The notes: generated from the sequence alone by a model not told the origin. A DNA stretch of 64,000 bases from Priestia endophytica DSM 13796 (GCF_900115845.1 NZ_FOXX01000002.1:62001-126000); one strand, 5' to 3'; positions 33,469-43,697 are shown, counted from the first letter of the stretch. Program-made: numbers and translations.

Positions 33469-35667
33469 ATGTCGGCTGAAGGATCACTTCAAGCAACTGA
33501 GAAAAGTCGAGATGAAACAGCAGAATTGGAGCAGCTTAGAATCGTATTTGACAGAGCACGGGATGCAATGATTGTATTTAATGGTGATTTGCGCGTTACA
33601 GACGTCAATCAAGCAGCCTGTCGCTTGTTTGAATGTGCAAAAGAGGAGCTCCTCTCACTTCATGTGCGAGATTTTTTGGAAATGATGTCAAGTGAGGCAT
33701 TAGAGCGGTATGACTATTCGCTTACAAGCGGAGATCATTTTTATTTTGAGGGCCCGTTATATTTGCCAAATGGCTCGATAAAGTATATTGAATTTCAGTC
33801 AGAAAAGCATGATGGGAAAAATGCGATTTTAATGACAACGTTTCGGGATATTACGAAGACAAAGAATTTAGAAAATGAGCGGTTTATTAGTCAAGAAATG
33901 TTTCAAGATATTTTTAATCAAGCGATTGATGGTATTCTGATTTTTGACAAGAAAGGGCGAATTATTGATGCGAATCCGTCCCTTTGCCGAAGGATTGGCT
34001 ACACTAAAAATGAACTGCTTGTGCAAACATTAAGTGAGCTTGTTCTTCCGATCTATCATTATAAGATTGAGCGTCTTTGGCATGCGCTAAAAAGGAATGG
34101 GAAATCGCAAGGAGAACTTCCTATTCAAACTAGGCAGGGAGAAGAAGTGTACTTTGATTTTACAACAACAGCTCATATTAATAGTGATTATTATATGTCT
34201 ATTATGCGCGATGTTACAGAAAAGAGAGACATGGAGCAAGAGCTAGCTAAAAGTGAAAAGAAATTTAGAGAAATCTTTGAAAGCGCTGTTGATGCCATTA
34301 TTATTTGGAATGAAGATTGGACAGTTGTTGATGCAAATCCTTCTTCCTCTCGTACATTTGAGCTTCCTCTTCATCAACTTATTGGAAGTAATCTTGAAGA
34401 ATTTTTAGATTTATCACAGCCAAAAACAAAAGAAATTACAAATCGTTTTTATGATTTCAATGCGATAAGAGAAGAACTTCCTTTTTATATGCCAAATGGT
34501 GAAAAGAAAGATTTAGAGTTTACAGCAAAACAAGGTATTATAAAAGGCCATAATCTAACTATTTTCCGTAATATAAGTGAACGAAAGAAGATGGAACAAG
34601 AATTAAGAGAAAGTGAGCAAAAATTTAGAACGATTTTCAATGGATCTGTGGACGGTGTTCTGCTTTGGAATGAAAATTTAAAGATTATTGATGCTAACTC
34701 TGTTTTGTGTGATTTTGTTGAATTAACAAAAGAAGAAGTATGCTCATTGAACGTGCGAAACCTGCTAGATGAAGGAAACAAAAAGATATTAGATGCTCAT
34801 TTATCGTTTCTTAAGGAATACAGAGAGCATGAAGGTGAATTAACTTACACAATGAAGAGCGGTCGCAAGCGAACCATTGAATATTCAACGAAGAAAGATA
34901 TTATTCCAGGGGTCTATATGACAATGCTCCGAGATGTCACTGAAAAGAAAGAGATGGAAGAGCAAATCCGAAAATCAGATACCCTACAAGTTGTAGGGCA
35001 GCTTGCTGCAGGAATTGCTCATGAAATCCGAAATCCAATGACAGCATTAAAAGGGTTTATTCAGCTTTTACAAAATAGTATTGATCATGAAGAGAAAGAT
35101 GATTTTTCTTTATATTTTGATGTCATTACGTCAGAGCTTCAACGTATTGAAAACATTATCACAGATTTTCTTGTATTAGCAAAACCTCAGGCAATTAAAC
35201 ATGAGCAAAAAGATATTATTCAAATTGTCCAAGAAACAATGGACTTATTAACAGCACAAGCAACCCTTGTAAACGTGCAGTTTCATACAGAATTTGATCC
35301 TTCATTGCCTCTTCTTTACTGTGAACCGAATCAGCTGAAACAGGTATTTATTAACATTATGAAAAATGCATTGGAAGTTATGCCTATAGGTGGTACCCTA
35401 ACTGTAAGTGTACACGCTAAAGATGAAAAGTTTATTGTAGTCTCTATTAAAGATGAAGGAGAAGGCATGCCTGAAGAGCGAATTAAGCGTCTTGGCGAGC
35501 CTTTTTATACAACAAAAGAAAAAGGTACAGGATTAGGCCTTATGGTGTCATATAAAATTATTGAGGAACATGGCGGTTATATTGACGTTCATAGTGAGAT
35601 AGGACGTGGCACAACTTTTTCCATCATCTTACCAATCAACCCAAATGAGGAGAATAAGAAAGAATGA
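33469..35667 (+). CDS. kinE: Multi-PAS sporulation histidine kinase KinE
   Basis: 732-residue cytoplasmic sensor kinase feeding the Spo0F-Spo0A phosphorelay by inference. Four successive PAS domains at about residues 25-130, 148-250, 268-375 and 390-495, each ending in a PAC-like motif (FRDITKTKNLE, MRDVTEKRDMEQE, FRNISERKKMEQE, LRDVTEKKEMEEQ). Then a HisKA domain with His518 (GIAHEIRNPMTALKGFIQLL) and a HATPase domain (NIMKNALEVM, DEGEGMPEE, GTGLGLMVSYKIIEEHGG). No membrane helix. ATG 33469 has AAAGGAG 8 nt upstream. Length, architecture and the following ogt-mtn genes match B. subtilis kinE. It overlaps ogt by 4 nt. Confidence 0.82.
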   Translation: MSAEGSLQATEKSRDETAELEQLRIVFDRARDAMIVFNGDLRVTDVNQAACRLFECAKEELLSLHVRDFLEMMSSEALERYDYSLTSGDHFYFEGPLYLPNGSIKYIEFQSEKHDGKNAILMTTFRDITKTKNLENERFISQEMFQDIFNQAIDGILIFDKKGRIIDANPSLCRRIGYTKNELLVQTLSELVLPIYHYKIERLWHALKRNGKSQGELPIQTRQGEEVYFDFTTTAHINSDYYMSIMRDVTEKRDMEQELAKSEKKFREIFESAVDAIIIWNEDWTVVDANPSSSRTFELPLHQLIGSNLEEFLDLSQPKTKEITNRFYDFNAIREELPFYMPNGEKKDLEFTAKQGIIKGHNLTIFRNISERKKMEQELRESEQKFRTIFNGSVDGVLLWNENLKIIDANSVLCDFVELTKEEVCSLNVRNLLDEGNKKILDAHLSFLKEYREHEGELTYTMKSGRKRTIEYSTKKDIIPGVYMTMLRDVTEKKEMEEQIRKSDTLQVVGQLAAGIAHEIRNPMTALKGFIQLLQNSIDHEEKDDFSLYFDVITSELQRIENIITDFLVLAKPQAIKHEQKDIIQIVQETMDLLTAQATLVNVQFHTEFDPSLPLLYCEPNQLKQVFINIMKNALEVMPIGGTLTVSVHAKDEKFIVVSIKDEGEGMPEERIKRLGEPFYTTKEKGTGLGLMVSYKIIEEHGGYIDVHSEIGRGTTFSIILPINPNEENKKE

Positions 35668-36164
35668 CCAAATATTATAGCGTCTTTGTTCATGAGGTGC
35701 TTGGCAACATTGTCATCCGTTCAAACGACAAAGGAGTGACAGCTCTTTGCATTGGAGAAGAGCTTGTTATTGAAAATGATGAAATTAAAAATCAGGGTTG
35801 GGCGCTTACTGCTAAGCAACAGCTTGAAGAATATTTTAAAGGAGAACGACAAACGTTTAATTTACCGCTTTGCATTGAAAAAGGTACGCTATTTCAGCGG
35901 GAAGTGTGGAATGCATTATCAAAAATCCCTTATGGAAGCGTCTGGTCTTATAGTGATATCGCAGCAGAGGTTCAGCGTCCAAAAGCAGTAAGAGCAGTAG
36001 GAGGGGCCAATAGAGCTAATCCTTTGCCTATTATTATTCCATGTCACCGTGTAATAGGAAAAGATGCATCTTTAACAGGATATGCGGGAAATAAAATACA
36101 TCAAAAAGAACTTCTGTTAATCGTTGAAGGATTAACAGTTCAAAATGGCACAGTAAAAATATAA
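35664..36164 (+). CDS. ogt: Methylated-DNA--protein-cysteine methyltransferase
   Basis: 166-residue suicide enzyme that transfers the methyl group from O6-methylguanine to itself. Acceptor Cys127 lies in IPCHRVIG; the helix-turn-helix RAVGGANRANP, which inserts into DNA, precedes it (about residues 112-122). The start overlaps the kinE stop (ATGA), so a DNA repair gene is translationally coupled to a sensor kinase, as in B. subtilis. Followed by a terminator. Confidence 0.94.
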   Translation: MTKYYSVFVHEVLGNIVIRSNDKGVTALCIGEELVIENDEIKNQGWALTAKQQLEEYFKGERQTFNLPLCIEKGTLFQREVWNALSKIPYGSVWSYSDIAAEVQRPKAVRAVGGANRANPLPIIIPCHRVIGKDASLTGYAGNKIHQKELLLIVEGLTVQNGTVKI

Positions 36165-36191
36165 AAGCTAAGCGATACATTCGCTTAGCTT
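36165..36191. terminator. Terminator after ogt, also facing the small minus-strand gene
   Basis: AAGCTAAGCGA and TCGCTTAGCTT form an 11-bp stem with A-rich and T-containing flanks; the minus-strand 40-residue gene ends at its edge. Confidence 0.75.
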
Positions 36192-36312
36192 ATTCGCTTT
36201 CTTCTTCTTTCCACCCTTGTCCTTCTATAAAAACGAGATCAACAGATTGTTGTTCATCTGTTTCGTGCATGGAGCTTTCGGATTCTGTGAATTCTTTCTC
36301 ATTTTTTTTCAC
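36190..36312 (-). CDS. 40-residue acidic hypothetical protein
   Basis: Small gene between ogt and mtnA. GTG start with AAGGAGG 8 nt upstream; the protein opens MKKNEKEFTESESSMHETDE and ends GQGWKEEESE, acidic overall with one hydrophobic patch (VDLVFI). The stop codon lies at the foot of a hairpin that can serve as terminator. The opening resembles the 48-residue protein at 21979-22125. Family not recognised; convincing mainly because of the strong ribosome site and terminator. Confidence 0.6.
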   Translation of the reverse strand: MKKNEKEFTESESSMHETDEQQSVDLVFIEGQGWKEEESE

Positions 36313-36408
36313 TTTCTTGTCCTCCTTACACTTTTTAAAAATTTCATTATTATAATAAGCAGTTAAAGAGAAGAATATGTTCTCTATAATGAAATGTTAC
36401 ACTTCTGT

Positions 36409-36442
36409 AAAAAACAAAGAAGAAGCAGCAATGCTTCTTCTC
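36409..36442 (-). terminator. Terminator of mtnKA
   Basis: On the minus strand AGAAGAAGC, short loop, GCTTCTTCT and a T-rich tail directly after mtnA. Confidence 0.8.
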
Positions 36443-36444
36443 TT

Positions 36445-37491
36445 TTATAAGCTCTTTGTTGTAAATAAGTCAGGAATTTTATCGAATTCAGTTTCATGTA
36501 TAATACCTTGTTCTGTAATAATACCTGAGATAAGTTCTGCAGGTGTAACATCAAAAGCAGGATTATAAACAGATGTGTTTTTAGGTGCAACCCACTCATT
36601 TCCTACTTTAAGGATTTCTTCCTCTTTTCGTTCTTCAATTGGAATTTCATCTCCATTTTTAAGAGAAATATCGAATGTTGATAAAGGAGCCGCCACATAA
36701 AATGGAATTCCATGCTGTTTTGCCAAAATAGCTAATCCGTAGGTTCCGATCTTATTAGCTGTATCCCCATTTGCGGAAATGCGGTCGGCTCCAACGATAA
36801 CAGCGTCGACTTTCTTTGTTTTCATTGTATGGGCAGCCATGCTATCAGTAATTAATGTAACATTTACCCCACTTTGTAAGAGTTCCCACGTTGTTAATCG
36901 CGCACCTTGTAAGAGAGGGCGAGTTTCACAAGCAAATACATGGATAGGAAAGTCAACTTCTGCTGCGAGATGGAAAGGAGCTAATGCTGTACCATAATAA
37001 GCGGTGGCAATCGACCCTGCATTACAGATAGTCATTACAGAATCATTCTTATTAAAAAGTGACAAAGCATGCTGTCCAATGTTATAACAGATGTTTTCAT
37101 CCTCAACGCTAATCAAAATAGCCTCATGAACAAGATTTGTTTTTGCTTCATTGACAGAAGCCGCATTCTCAATTTTATTTTGTAAACGACGAAGGGCCCA
37201 TGTTAAATTAACGGCCGTTGGGCGAGAAGAAGCAAGGTATAAGCTTTTTTCACGAATGTGTGTATGAAATTCTTGTAAGTCCTCTCCTTCAAACTTTGAT
37301 CCAGCTAGGGCTAATCCAAAAGCAGCGGCAATTCCAATTGCTGGTGCTCCACGCACTTTTAAAGTTTTAATAGCATCCCATACATCTTCAATTGTTTCTA
37401 AAGTTAGAAATTCAACAGAATTGGGAATAAGTTGTTGATTTAAAATTTTAATGGAATCCTCTTTCCATTCTACCGATCTTGGTATTGCCAT
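36445..37491 (-). CDS. mtnA: Methylthioribose-1-phosphate isomerase
   Basis: 348-residue enzyme of the methionine salvage pathway converting 5-methylthioribose-1-phosphate to methylthioribulose-1-phosphate. eIF2B-alpha-like fold with [19 protein letters not shown] (about residues 44-62), the catalytic Cys in [19 protein letters not shown] (about 155-173) and the catalytic Asp in [21 protein letters not shown] (two parts, about 232-252). ATG start behind AAAGGATGA. Second gene of mtnKA, 16 nt after mtnK, under SAM riboswitch control. Confidence 0.95.
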   Translation of the reverse strand: MAIPRSVEWKEDSIKILNQQLIPNSVEFLTLETIEDVWDAIKTLKVRGAPAIGIAAAFGLALAGSKFEGEDLQEFHTHIREKSLYLASSRPTAVNLTWALRRLQNKIENAASVNEAKTNLVHEAILISVEDENICYNIGQHALSLFNKNDSVMTICNAGSIATAYYGTALAPFHLAAEVDFPIHVFACETRPLLQGARLTTWELLQSGVNVTLITDSMAAHTMKTKKVDAVIVGADRISANGDTANKIGTYGLAILAKQHGIPFYVAAPLSTFDISLKNGDEIPIEERKEEEILKVGNEWVAPKNTSVYNPAFDVTPAELISGIITEQGIIHETEFDKIPDLFTTKSL

Positions 37492-37507
37492 TTTTCTTTC
37501 ATCCTTT

Positions 37508-38719
37508 CTAAACAGTTCTAGCGTTATTTCCTAAAAATTCATTATTTTCAATATAAAAATCGTGCAAGTCTTGAACAGTTTTAATCTCTACTCGATTTAA
37601 AACGAGAGATTTTCCTATGTCTAAAGCAGTCTCTTTTGTACGAATGCGAAGCTCACTTTCTTCAATCGTATCAAGATCTGCTACATGAGCAAGCCCAATT
37701 GTTCGGCGGATCATTTCACATCCTGCAAAACCTAATGCATCTTGCCAAATCGTTTGGAGTGTATAGTCAAGATAGCCGTTAACTTGTAGAAAAGGATTGT
37801 TTTTATCCTCTTTCCAAAGAGACGTAAATACAGACGAAAAAGTTTCCCATGTATCATGAATAAAGCCAAAAAGCTCAGTTTGAGCTTGAGGACGACGGAG
37901 TGCATTAAACAATAAATTTGCGATGAAATGACCTAAGTCAAAACCAAAAGGTCCATAAAAAGCAAATTCAGGATCAATAATTTTTGTTTCATGCTCGCTA
38001 GCAAAAATACTTCCTGTATGTAAATCACCGTGAATAAGGGCATCGCCATTTGTTAAAAACAGTCTCTTCAATTTAGCTACTTCAAGCTTAAGTTCATCTT
38101 CTTTCCAAAGTTGTTCTACTTTTTCTGATAGTTCTGGTTCAAAATCATTTGTATCATGATCAAAGAACGGATCTGTAAAAACGAGGTCTTCTGTTATTTT
38201 ACAAAGCTCAGGGTTTGAAAATTGCTGTGCTTTTTCTTTCTTTTCAGTTGGACTTAGTCCTAAATCAGATGTTTTAAAGAGAATATGAGCCAAAAATGTG
38301 CCAATATCTTTTCCTAAATTCGGATAAGACTCACCTTTAATAAGTCCTGTTCTTGCAATGGAAAGATGTGATAAGTCCTCCATAATTGTTAGTGCGAGCG
38401 TCTCATTACGATACAACACTTCAGGAACAAGATGAGGTGTGAATTTTGCAAATTGTAACAGAGCATCGCTTTCAATTTTGGCTCGTTTCAGCGTCAATGG
38501 CCAGCTTTCTCCCACAACTTTAGCGTATGGTAAAGCTTGCTTTACAATCCATTTTTTTGTGCTAGTGTGAGTACTCATTTGAAAAACAAGGTTAAGGTTC
38601 CCATCGCCAATTTCACGGCATGTTACATGTTCATTTTTAGCAAAAAAATGAAGTTCTTTTAAAAGAGATATAGCGCTTTCTTCTGTTAACGGTTTATAAA
38701 CATCAAATTGAAAAGTCAT
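37508..38719 (-). CDS. mtnK: 5-methylthioribose kinase
   Basis: 403-residue kinase phosphorylating methylthioribose at O1, first step of the salvage branch used by bacilli. APH-like kinase fold: [12 protein letters not shown] (ATP loop, about residues 38-49), the catalytic loop [13 protein letters not shown] (about 227-239) and the [16 protein letters not shown] segment (about 245-260) that replaces DFG. ATG start with GGAGG 12 nt upstream. First gene after the SAM riboswitch on the minus strand. Confidence 0.95.
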   Translation of the reverse strand: MTFQFDVYKPLTEESAISLLKELHFFAKNEHVTCREIGDGNLNLVFQMSTHTSTKKWIVKQALPYAKVVGESWPLTLKRAKIESDALLQFAKFTPHLVPEVLYRNETLALTIMEDLSHLSIARTGLIKGESYPNLGKDIGTFLAHILFKTSDLGLSPTEKKEKAQQFSNPELCKITEDLVFTDPFFDHDTNDFEPELSEKVEQLWKEDELKLEVAKLKRLFLTNGDALIHGDLHTGSIFASEHETKIIDPEFAFYGPFGFDLGHFIANLLFNALRRPQAQTELFGFIHDTWETFSSVFTSLWKEDKNNPFLQVNGYLDYTLQTIWQDALGFAGCEMIRRTIGLAHVADLDTIEESELRIRTKETALDIGKSLVLNRVEIKTVQDLHDFYIENNEFLGNNARTV

Positions 38720-38799
38720 AAGAGAAGTAAACCTCCAAAATAGATTTGTTTAATCGGAATTAAGAAGTGAAAGGGAGTAGGGGTGCTTATTCAACAATG

Positions 38800-38985
38800 A
38801 AAAAGCCCCTTTCCTTTATGAAAGAGGCTTGAAGATATAGTCAAACCTCTTATCTTTCAGAAAGGATATCCTTTCTGTTGGAAGTAGCACCGTGCCACTT
38901 TTACGTTCATTTTATACAGAATGAACAAATGGTCGGTTGCTGGGCGTCAAAGGGCCAATTCCCTCAGCCAACTCTTGATAAGAGT
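38800..38985 (-). ncRNA. SAM-I riboswitch (S-box) controlling mtnKA
   Basis: Minus-strand leader with the S-box pattern: P1 strands CTCTTATC (near 38984) and GATAAGAG (near 38847), the core GAGGGAATTGGCC...CAGCAACC, and the GGTGCTA element. An intrinsic terminator (AAGCCTCTTTC...GAAAGGGGCTTTTT, 38800-38834) forms the expression platform. High SAM shuts mtnKA off. Confidence 0.93.
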
Positions 38986-39030
38986 ATATGTGATTTTAAA
39001 TTGGAAATGAAATAACACTGTTTGAAAAGT

Positions 39031-39059
39031 ATACTAGCAACGATTATAGATTTTGTCAA
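39031..39059 (-). promoter_or_regulatory. SigA promoter of the mtnKA leader
   Basis: Minus strand: TTGACA (39054-39059), 17 nt, TAGTAT (39031-39036), about 45 nt upstream of the riboswitch. Confidence 0.65.
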
Positions 39060-39186
39060 CACGTAAATTTAAGATTAGGTTGTTTGCTCAGAGCGAGAAA
39101 AACTTTTCTTTTTTCATCTTTACAGAAATGAAAGAAGCAGATATCATGAATCATTAGAATTTGTAGAATTTTTCGAGAGGTTGTTT

Positions 39187-40362
39187 ATGATGAAAATATT
39201 TCAGCAGTCAGACCTTTTAAAAGGTTTACCAGAACAGTTTTTTGCTTCTCTTGTTAAAAAAGTAGCAAAAGAAGCGAATGAAGGACATGACTTAATTAAT
39301 TTCGGTCAGGGAAATCCAGATAAGCCGACTCCTGATCATATCGTAAAGGCGCTTCAAGAAGCAAGTAATAACCCTCAATTTCACGGTTATCCACCTTTTC
39401 AAGGGCACAGTTTTTTAAAAGAGGCTGCAGCCTCTTTTTATAAACAAGAATATGGAGTAACAATCGATCCAACAAAAGAAGTAGCCATTTTATTTGGCGG
39501 AAAAGCAGGATTGGTTGAAATTCCCCAGTGTTTGCTTAATAAAGGGGATGGTATCCTTGTTCCAGATCCGGGTTATCCGGACTATTTATCAGGGGTTGCG
39601 CTAGCTGGTGCAACATTAACTAAAATGCCTTTAACAGAGCAAAATGATTTTTTACCTGACTATAGTTCGCTGTCAGAAGAAGAGAAGCAACGTGCTAAGC
39701 TGATGTTTTTAAACTATCCAAATAATCCAACAGGTGCTGTTGCTTCAAAAGAATTTTTTGAAGATACGGTGAGCTTTGCCGAGAAAAATGATATCTGTGT
39801 TGTTCACGATTTTGCTTATGGAGCAATTGGGTTTGATGGCAAGAAGCCAAGAAGTTTTTTGCAAACTGAAGGAGCAAAAGACGTTGGGATTGAGATTTAT
39901 ACGTTTTCTAAAACATTTAATATGGCAGGCTGGCGCATTGCTTTTGCGGTTGGAAACGAGAGTGTTATTAAAGCAATTGAACTTTTACAAGATCACCTTT
40001 ATGTTAGTATTTTTAGCCCTATTCAAAAAGCGGCGGAAGTGGCGCTTCTGCATAGTCATAAAAGTGTTCAGGACCTTTTGTCTCTTTATGAGAGAAGACG
40101 TGAAGTTTGGGTAGGGGGATTGCAAAATATCGGATGGGATGTGAAAGCTCCAGCAGGCTCTTTTTTTGCTTGGCTTTGTGTCCCAAAAGGATATACATCA
40201 ACGGAATTTTCCGATCTACTCTTGAGGAAAGCACATGTTGTGGTAGCTCCTGGAATCGGTTTTGGTGAGCATGGTGAAGGATATGTACGAACAGGATTGC
40301 TAACAGAGGAAACGCGAATCCGAGAAGCTATTGAGCGAATCAAGGGATTAGGAATTTTCTAA
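39187..40362 (+). CDS. mtnE: Methionine-salvage aminotransferase MtnE
   Basis: 391-residue PLP-dependent class I/II aminotransferase converting 4-methylthio-2-oxobutyrate to methionine, the last step of the salvage cycle. INFGQGNPDKPTPDHIV (about residues 37-53), FLNYPNNPTGAVAS (about 175), DFAYGAIGFDG and the PLP lysine in YTFSKTFNMAGWRIAFAVG (about 238-256). Start ATG 39187 or 39190, both behind GAGAGG. Divergent from mtnKA. Unlike its neighbours, it shows no SAM riboswitch in its 5' region. Confidence 0.9.
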   Translation: MMKIFQQSDLLKGLPEQFFASLVKKVAKEANEGHDLINFGQGNPDKPTPDHIVKALQEASNNPQFHGYPPFQGHSFLKEAAASFYKQEYGVTIDPTKEVAILFGGKAGLVEIPQCLLNKGDGILVPDPGYPDYLSGVALAGATLTKMPLTEQNDFLPDYSSLSEEEKQRAKLMFLNYPNNPTGAVASKEFFEDTVSFAEKNDICVVHDFAYGAIGFDGKKPRSFLQTEGAKDVGIEIYTFSKTFNMAGWRIAFAVGNESVIKAIELLQDHLYVSIFSPIQKAAEVALLHSHKSVQDLLSLYERRREVWVGGLQNIGWDVKAPAGSFFAWLCVPKGYTSTEFSDLLLRKAHVVVAPGIGFGEHGEGYVRTGLLTEETRIREAIERIKGLGIF

Positions 40363-40368
40363 AAATTA

Positions 40369-40397
40369 TTGACAATCTTTTCTTTGAATGTCATAAT
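40369..40397 (+). promoter_or_regulatory. SigA promoter of mtnWXBD
   Basis: TTGACA (40369-40374), 17 nt, CATAAT (40392-40397), just after the mtnE stop. Confidence 0.75.
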
Positions 40398-40440
40398 CCA
40401 AAGTGAATTGACTCATAAACAACTAAACATAAATATAATT

Positions 40441-40588
40441 CTTATCAAGAGTAGGTGGAGGGAATAAGCCCTGTGAAGCCCGGCAACCGGCTATAAAGTA
40501 CGGTGCTAAATCTTACAGCAATGCTGAGAGATAAGAGGACCATACAAAACCTCTCTTCAATCAGTGATTGAAGAGAGGTTTTATTTTT
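40441..40588 (+). ncRNA. SAM-I riboswitch (S-box) controlling mtnWXBD
   Basis: CTTATCAAGAGTAGGTGGAG, GGGAATAAGCCC, GAAGCCCGGCAACC, ACGGTGCTAA and GAGATAAGAGG occur in S-box order (40441-40540). The terminator stem AAAACCTCTCTTCAATC / GATTGAAGAGAGGTTTT (40547-40586) shares CCTCT with the P1 region, the usual switching design. Confidence 0.95.
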
Positions 40589-40608
40589 ACATAAAGAGGT
40601 GACGCTAC

Positions 40609-41826
40609 ATGAGCGAAGTAATTGCAATATATCATAGTATTTTAAAAAATGGAAAAATCGAAGAACAGGCAGAAAAGATAGCGTTAGGCCTTACTGTTGG
40701 GTCATGGACAGACTTGCCTCTTTTAGAAAGAGAGCAGTTAAAACAACACAAAGGTCGCGTTGTGTATACAGAAATCATTGGAGAAGAAGAGGGAGGTTAT
40801 AAAGCAGAAATGGCTATTGCTTACCCTTCTGCTAACTTTTCTCATGACATACCAGCTATTCTAACAACAGTTTTTGGAAAACTTTCTTTAGACGGGAAGA
40901 TTAAACTTATTGATCTAAAACTTTCAGAAGCACTAACAAAAGTATTTCCAGGACCTCGCTTTGGCATCGAAGAAATACGTACAAAAATTAACGTTCACAA
41001 TCGCCCTCTAGTGATGAGTATTTTTAAAGGTGTGATTGGACGTGACATGTCATACTTGAAAAATCAGTTAAAAAGCCAGGCATTAGGTGGCGTAGATTTA
41101 ATTAAGGATGATGAGATTTTATTTGAAAATAAACTCACACCTTTTGAAAATCGAATTAGTGAAGGAAAGAAAGTACTTGATGATGTTTATGAACAGACAG
41201 GGAAAAGAACGCTTTATGCTGTAAACTTATCTGGCAAAACATTTGAACTAAAAGATAAAGCAAAGCGTGCTAAAGAACTTGGAGCAGATGCTCTTTTGTT
41301 TAACGTTTATTCATACGGCTTAGATGTTTTGCAATCTCTTCGAGAAGATGAAGAAATCGGGCTGCCAATTATGGCGCACCCAGCGTTTAGTGGCGCAATG
41401 ACTTCATCACCTTTTTACGGAGTAAGTGCTTCATTGCTTTTTGGAAAACTTAATCGTTTAGTAGGAGCTGATTTTTCCCTTTTTCCTTCCCCATATGGAA
41501 GTGTTGCCCTTGATCACCATGAGGCAATTAAGACCCATGAATATCTAACAGCAACTAGCTCTCTGAAAAAAGGATGGTCTGTTCCATCAGCTGGGATTCA
41601 TCCAGGTCTTGTGCCTCTTATTTATCATGATTTTGGAAAGGATACGATAATTAATGCTGGTGGAGGCGTACATGGACACCCAAATGGAGCAGTCGGTGGA
41701 GGGAAAGCATTCAGAGCAGCCATTGATGCTGCGGTGTCTGGAGTAACATTACAAGAGGCTTCAAAAACAAGCCAAGACCTCAAAGAAGCGATTGAGCTTT
41801 GGGGAGCTAAAGAGGTTGTGAAATGA
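40609..41826 (+). CDS. mtnW: RuBisCO-like 2,3-diketo-5-methylthiopentyl-1-phosphate enolase
   Basis: 405-residue RuBisCO-like protein that enolises DK-MTP-1-P in methionine salvage; no CO2 fixation. The large-subunit fold is seen in the Mg-binding loop [20 protein letters not shown] (the Lys is the carbamylated position, about residues 162-180), [18 protein letters not shown] and [18 protein letters not shown] at the phosphate site (about 362-379). ATG start behind AAAGAGGTGA. It overlaps mtnX by 4 nt. Confidence 0.94.
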   Translation: MSEVIAIYHSILKNGKIEEQAEKIALGLTVGSWTDLPLLEREQLKQHKGRVVYTEIIGEEEGGYKAEMAIAYPSANFSHDIPAILTTVFGKLSLDGKIKLIDLKLSEALTKVFPGPRFGIEEIRTKINVHNRPLVMSIFKGVIGRDMSYLKNQLKSQALGGVDLIKDDEILFENKLTPFENRISEGKKVLDDVYEQTGKRTLYAVNLSGKTFELKDKAKRAKELGADALLFNVYSYGLDVLQSLREDEEIGLPIMAHPAFSGAMTSSPFYGVSASLLFGKLNRLVGADFSLFPSPYGSVALDHHEAIKTHEYLTATSSLKKGWSVPSAGIHPGLVPLIYHDFGKDTIINAGGGVHGHPNGAVGGGKAFRAAIDAAVSGVTLQEASKTSQDLKEAIELWGAKEVVK

Positions 41827-42485
41827 AGAATTTGATCTTGTTTTGTGATTTTGATGGAACGGTTACATCTAAAGATAATATTATTGAAATCATGAAAAAA
41901 TTCGCGCCGGAAGAATGGGTTACATTAAAAGATCAAGTGCTTGCTGAAGAAATTGCCATCAAAGATGGAGTTGGAAAGATGTTTAATCTTTTACCATCGT
42001 CTCTTAAAGAAGATATGACAGAGTATGTACTAGAAAATGCGCAAATTCGCGATGGCTTCAGTGAATTTGTTTTGTATGCGAAAGAACATAACATTCCTCT
42101 TTATATTGTAAGTGGAGGTATTGACTTTTTTGTTCATCCCATTCTCTCTCCATATATAGAAAAAGGCTTTATTTATTGCAATGAAGGAGATTTTAGCGGA
42201 GAGAATGTAAAAATTCGTTGGCCACATAGCTGTGATAGTCAGTGTAATAACGGTTGTGGGTGCTGTAAACCATCACTGTTAAGAACGTTGCAAAAAGATG
42301 AGGCATTTACAATTGTTATTGGCGACTCTGTAACAGATCTTCAAGCTGCAAAGCAAGCTGATTACGTAATTGCTAGAGATTACTTGTTAGAGAAATGTGA
42401 AAAATTAGAGCTTCCACATGCTTCATTTGACACATTTTATGATGTTATCTCTGAGATTAATCAGGTGAGGGAGGAACTAAAATGA
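41823..42485 (+). CDS. mtnX: 2-hydroxy-3-keto-5-methylthiopentenyl-1-phosphate phosphatase
   Basis: 220-residue HAD phosphatase removing the phosphate from HK-MTPenyl-1-P after MtnW. HAD motif [14 protein letters not shown] (about residues 7-19), motif [11 protein letters not shown], motif [26 protein letters not shown] (two parts, about 162-182) and a Cys-rich insert ([12 protein letters not shown]). Overlaps by 4 nt at both ends with mtnW and mtnB, so all three are coupled. Confidence 0.94.
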   Translation: MKNLILFCDFDGTVTSKDNIIEIMKKFAPEEWVTLKDQVLAEEIAIKDGVGKMFNLLPSSLKEDMTEYVLENAQIRDGFSEFVLYAKEHNIPLYIVSGGIDFFVHPILSPYIEKGFIYCNEGDFSGENVKIRWPHSCDSQCNNGCGCCKPSLLRTLQKDEAFTIVIGDSVTDLQAAKQADYVIARDYLLEKCEKLELPHASFDTFYDVISEINQVREELK

Positions 42486-43114
42486 GTGGGTACGAAGAAA
42501 AGTGGCTTGAATTAGCTGATATCAAGGATGAATTGGCAGAAAGAGACTGGTTTTTTGGCACAAGCGGTAACTTATCAATTAGAGTAACGGAAAGTCCTAC
42601 AACATTTCTTGTTACAGCAAGCGGAAAAGATAAGCGCAAACGCACAAACGAAGACTTTTTACTTGTAGATCAAAATGGTTTTCCTGCAGAAAAAACAGGG
42701 CTTAAACCTTCTGCAGAAACTGTCCTCCATACGGCTATTTATGAGAAAACTAAGGCAGGATGTGTTTTGCATGTGCATACAGTTGATAACAACGTTGTTT
42801 CAGAGCTTTATGGTGATCAGGGAAAAGTTGTGTTTACAAAACAGGAGATTATTAAAGCATTAGGACTTTGGGAAGAAGATGCGAAAGTAGAGATTCCAAT
42901 CATCCCGAATTTTGCGGATTTGCAAAAACTTGGTGATGTATTTAAAAAGCATATTAAGGAAGATACAGGAGCTGTATTAATTCGCAATCATGGAATCACA
43001 GTATGGGGAAAAACATCTTTTGAAGCTAAACGTCATTTAGAAGCATATGAGTTTTTATGTAGTTATCTATTAAAACTTAAGCTTTTTGCAAAACAAATTC
43101 AGTTTACAAACTAA
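42482..43114 (+). CDS. mtnB: Methylthioribulose-1-phosphate dehydratase
   Basis: 210-residue zinc enzyme of the class II aldolase fold dehydrating MTRu-1-P to DK-MTP-1-P, the step between MtnA and Mtn[12 protein letters not shown] (about residues 22-32), the metal site [17 protein letters not shown] (about 94-110) and [21 protein letters not shown] (two parts, about 161-181, with the third His ligand). Start overlaps the mtnX stop. Confidence 0.94.
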   Translation: MSGYEEKWLELADIKDELAERDWFFGTSGNLSIRVTESPTTFLVTASGKDKRKRTNEDFLLVDQNGFPAEKTGLKPSAETVLHTAIYEKTKAGCVLHVHTVDNNVVSELYGDQGKVVFTKQEIIKALGLWEEDAKVEIPIIPNFADLQKLGDVFKKHIKEDTGAVLIRNHGITVWGKTSFEAKRHLEAYEFLCSYLLKLKLFAKQIQFTN

Positions 43115-43126
43115 GGAGGAGAAAAC

Positions 43127-43651
43127 ATGGCAAACATTCGTTTACATAAAACAAATGCACGCATTGAAAATCAAGAGGAAGTTGCGGAATTTTTGCAAAG
43201 TCAAGAAGTAATCTATGAGAATTGGGATATTTCAAAATTACCTCTTCACCTGCAAGAGAATTATCGTTTAAAAGAAGAAGAAAAAGAAGAGATTTTAACA
43301 ACATTTAAAGAAGAAATTGCAGACATTTCGGATCGTCGTGGCTATAAAGCTCAAGATGTTATTTCTTTATCTGATGCAACTCCCAATCTAGATGAACTGC
43401 TAAATAACTTTCAGCGTGAACACCATCATACAGATGATGAAGTTCGATTTATTGTAAGTGGACACGGTATTTTTGTTATCCAAGGAAAAGATGGCCACTT
43501 TTTCGATGTTGAGCTTGAACCCGGCGATCTTATTTCCGTTCCTGAAAATATTCAGCATTACTTTACCCTTATGGATGACAGAAAAGTTGTTGCAATCCGT
43601 ATTTTTGTTACAACAGAAGGATGGGTACCAATCTACGCTGATACTAAATAA
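43127..43651 (+). CDS. mtnD: Acireductone dioxygenase
   Basis: 174-residue cupin oxidising acireductone to 4-methylthio-2-oxobutyrate and formate. Metal ligands are in REHHHTDDEVRFIVSGHGIF (about residues 86-105) and the second cupin motif ELEPGDLISVPENIQHYF (about 125-142). ATG start behind AAGGAGG, 12 nt after mtnB. Its product is the substrate of MtnE. A terminator closes the operon. Confidence 0.95.
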   Translation: MANIRLHKTNARIENQEEVAEFLQSQEVIYENWDISKLPLHLQENYRLKEEEKEEILTTFKEEIADISDRRGYKAQDVISLSDATPNLDELLNNFQREHHHTDDEVRFIVSGHGIFVIQGKDGHFFDVELEPGDLISVPENIQHYFTLMDDRKVVAIRIFVTTEGWVPIYADTK

Positions 43652-43665
43652 TATGCTCTTAAAGA

Positions 43666-43697
43666 AATGATTTCTGCAAAAATGCAGAAATCATTTT
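43666..43697 (+). terminator. Terminator of mtnWXBD
   Basis: AATGATTTCTGCA and TGCAGAAATCATT stem followed by T-run. Confidence 0.88.

Noticed and set aside
36454-36599. Overlapping small frames inside mtnA
   Set aside because: No ribosome sites; the mtnA reading frame explains the region.
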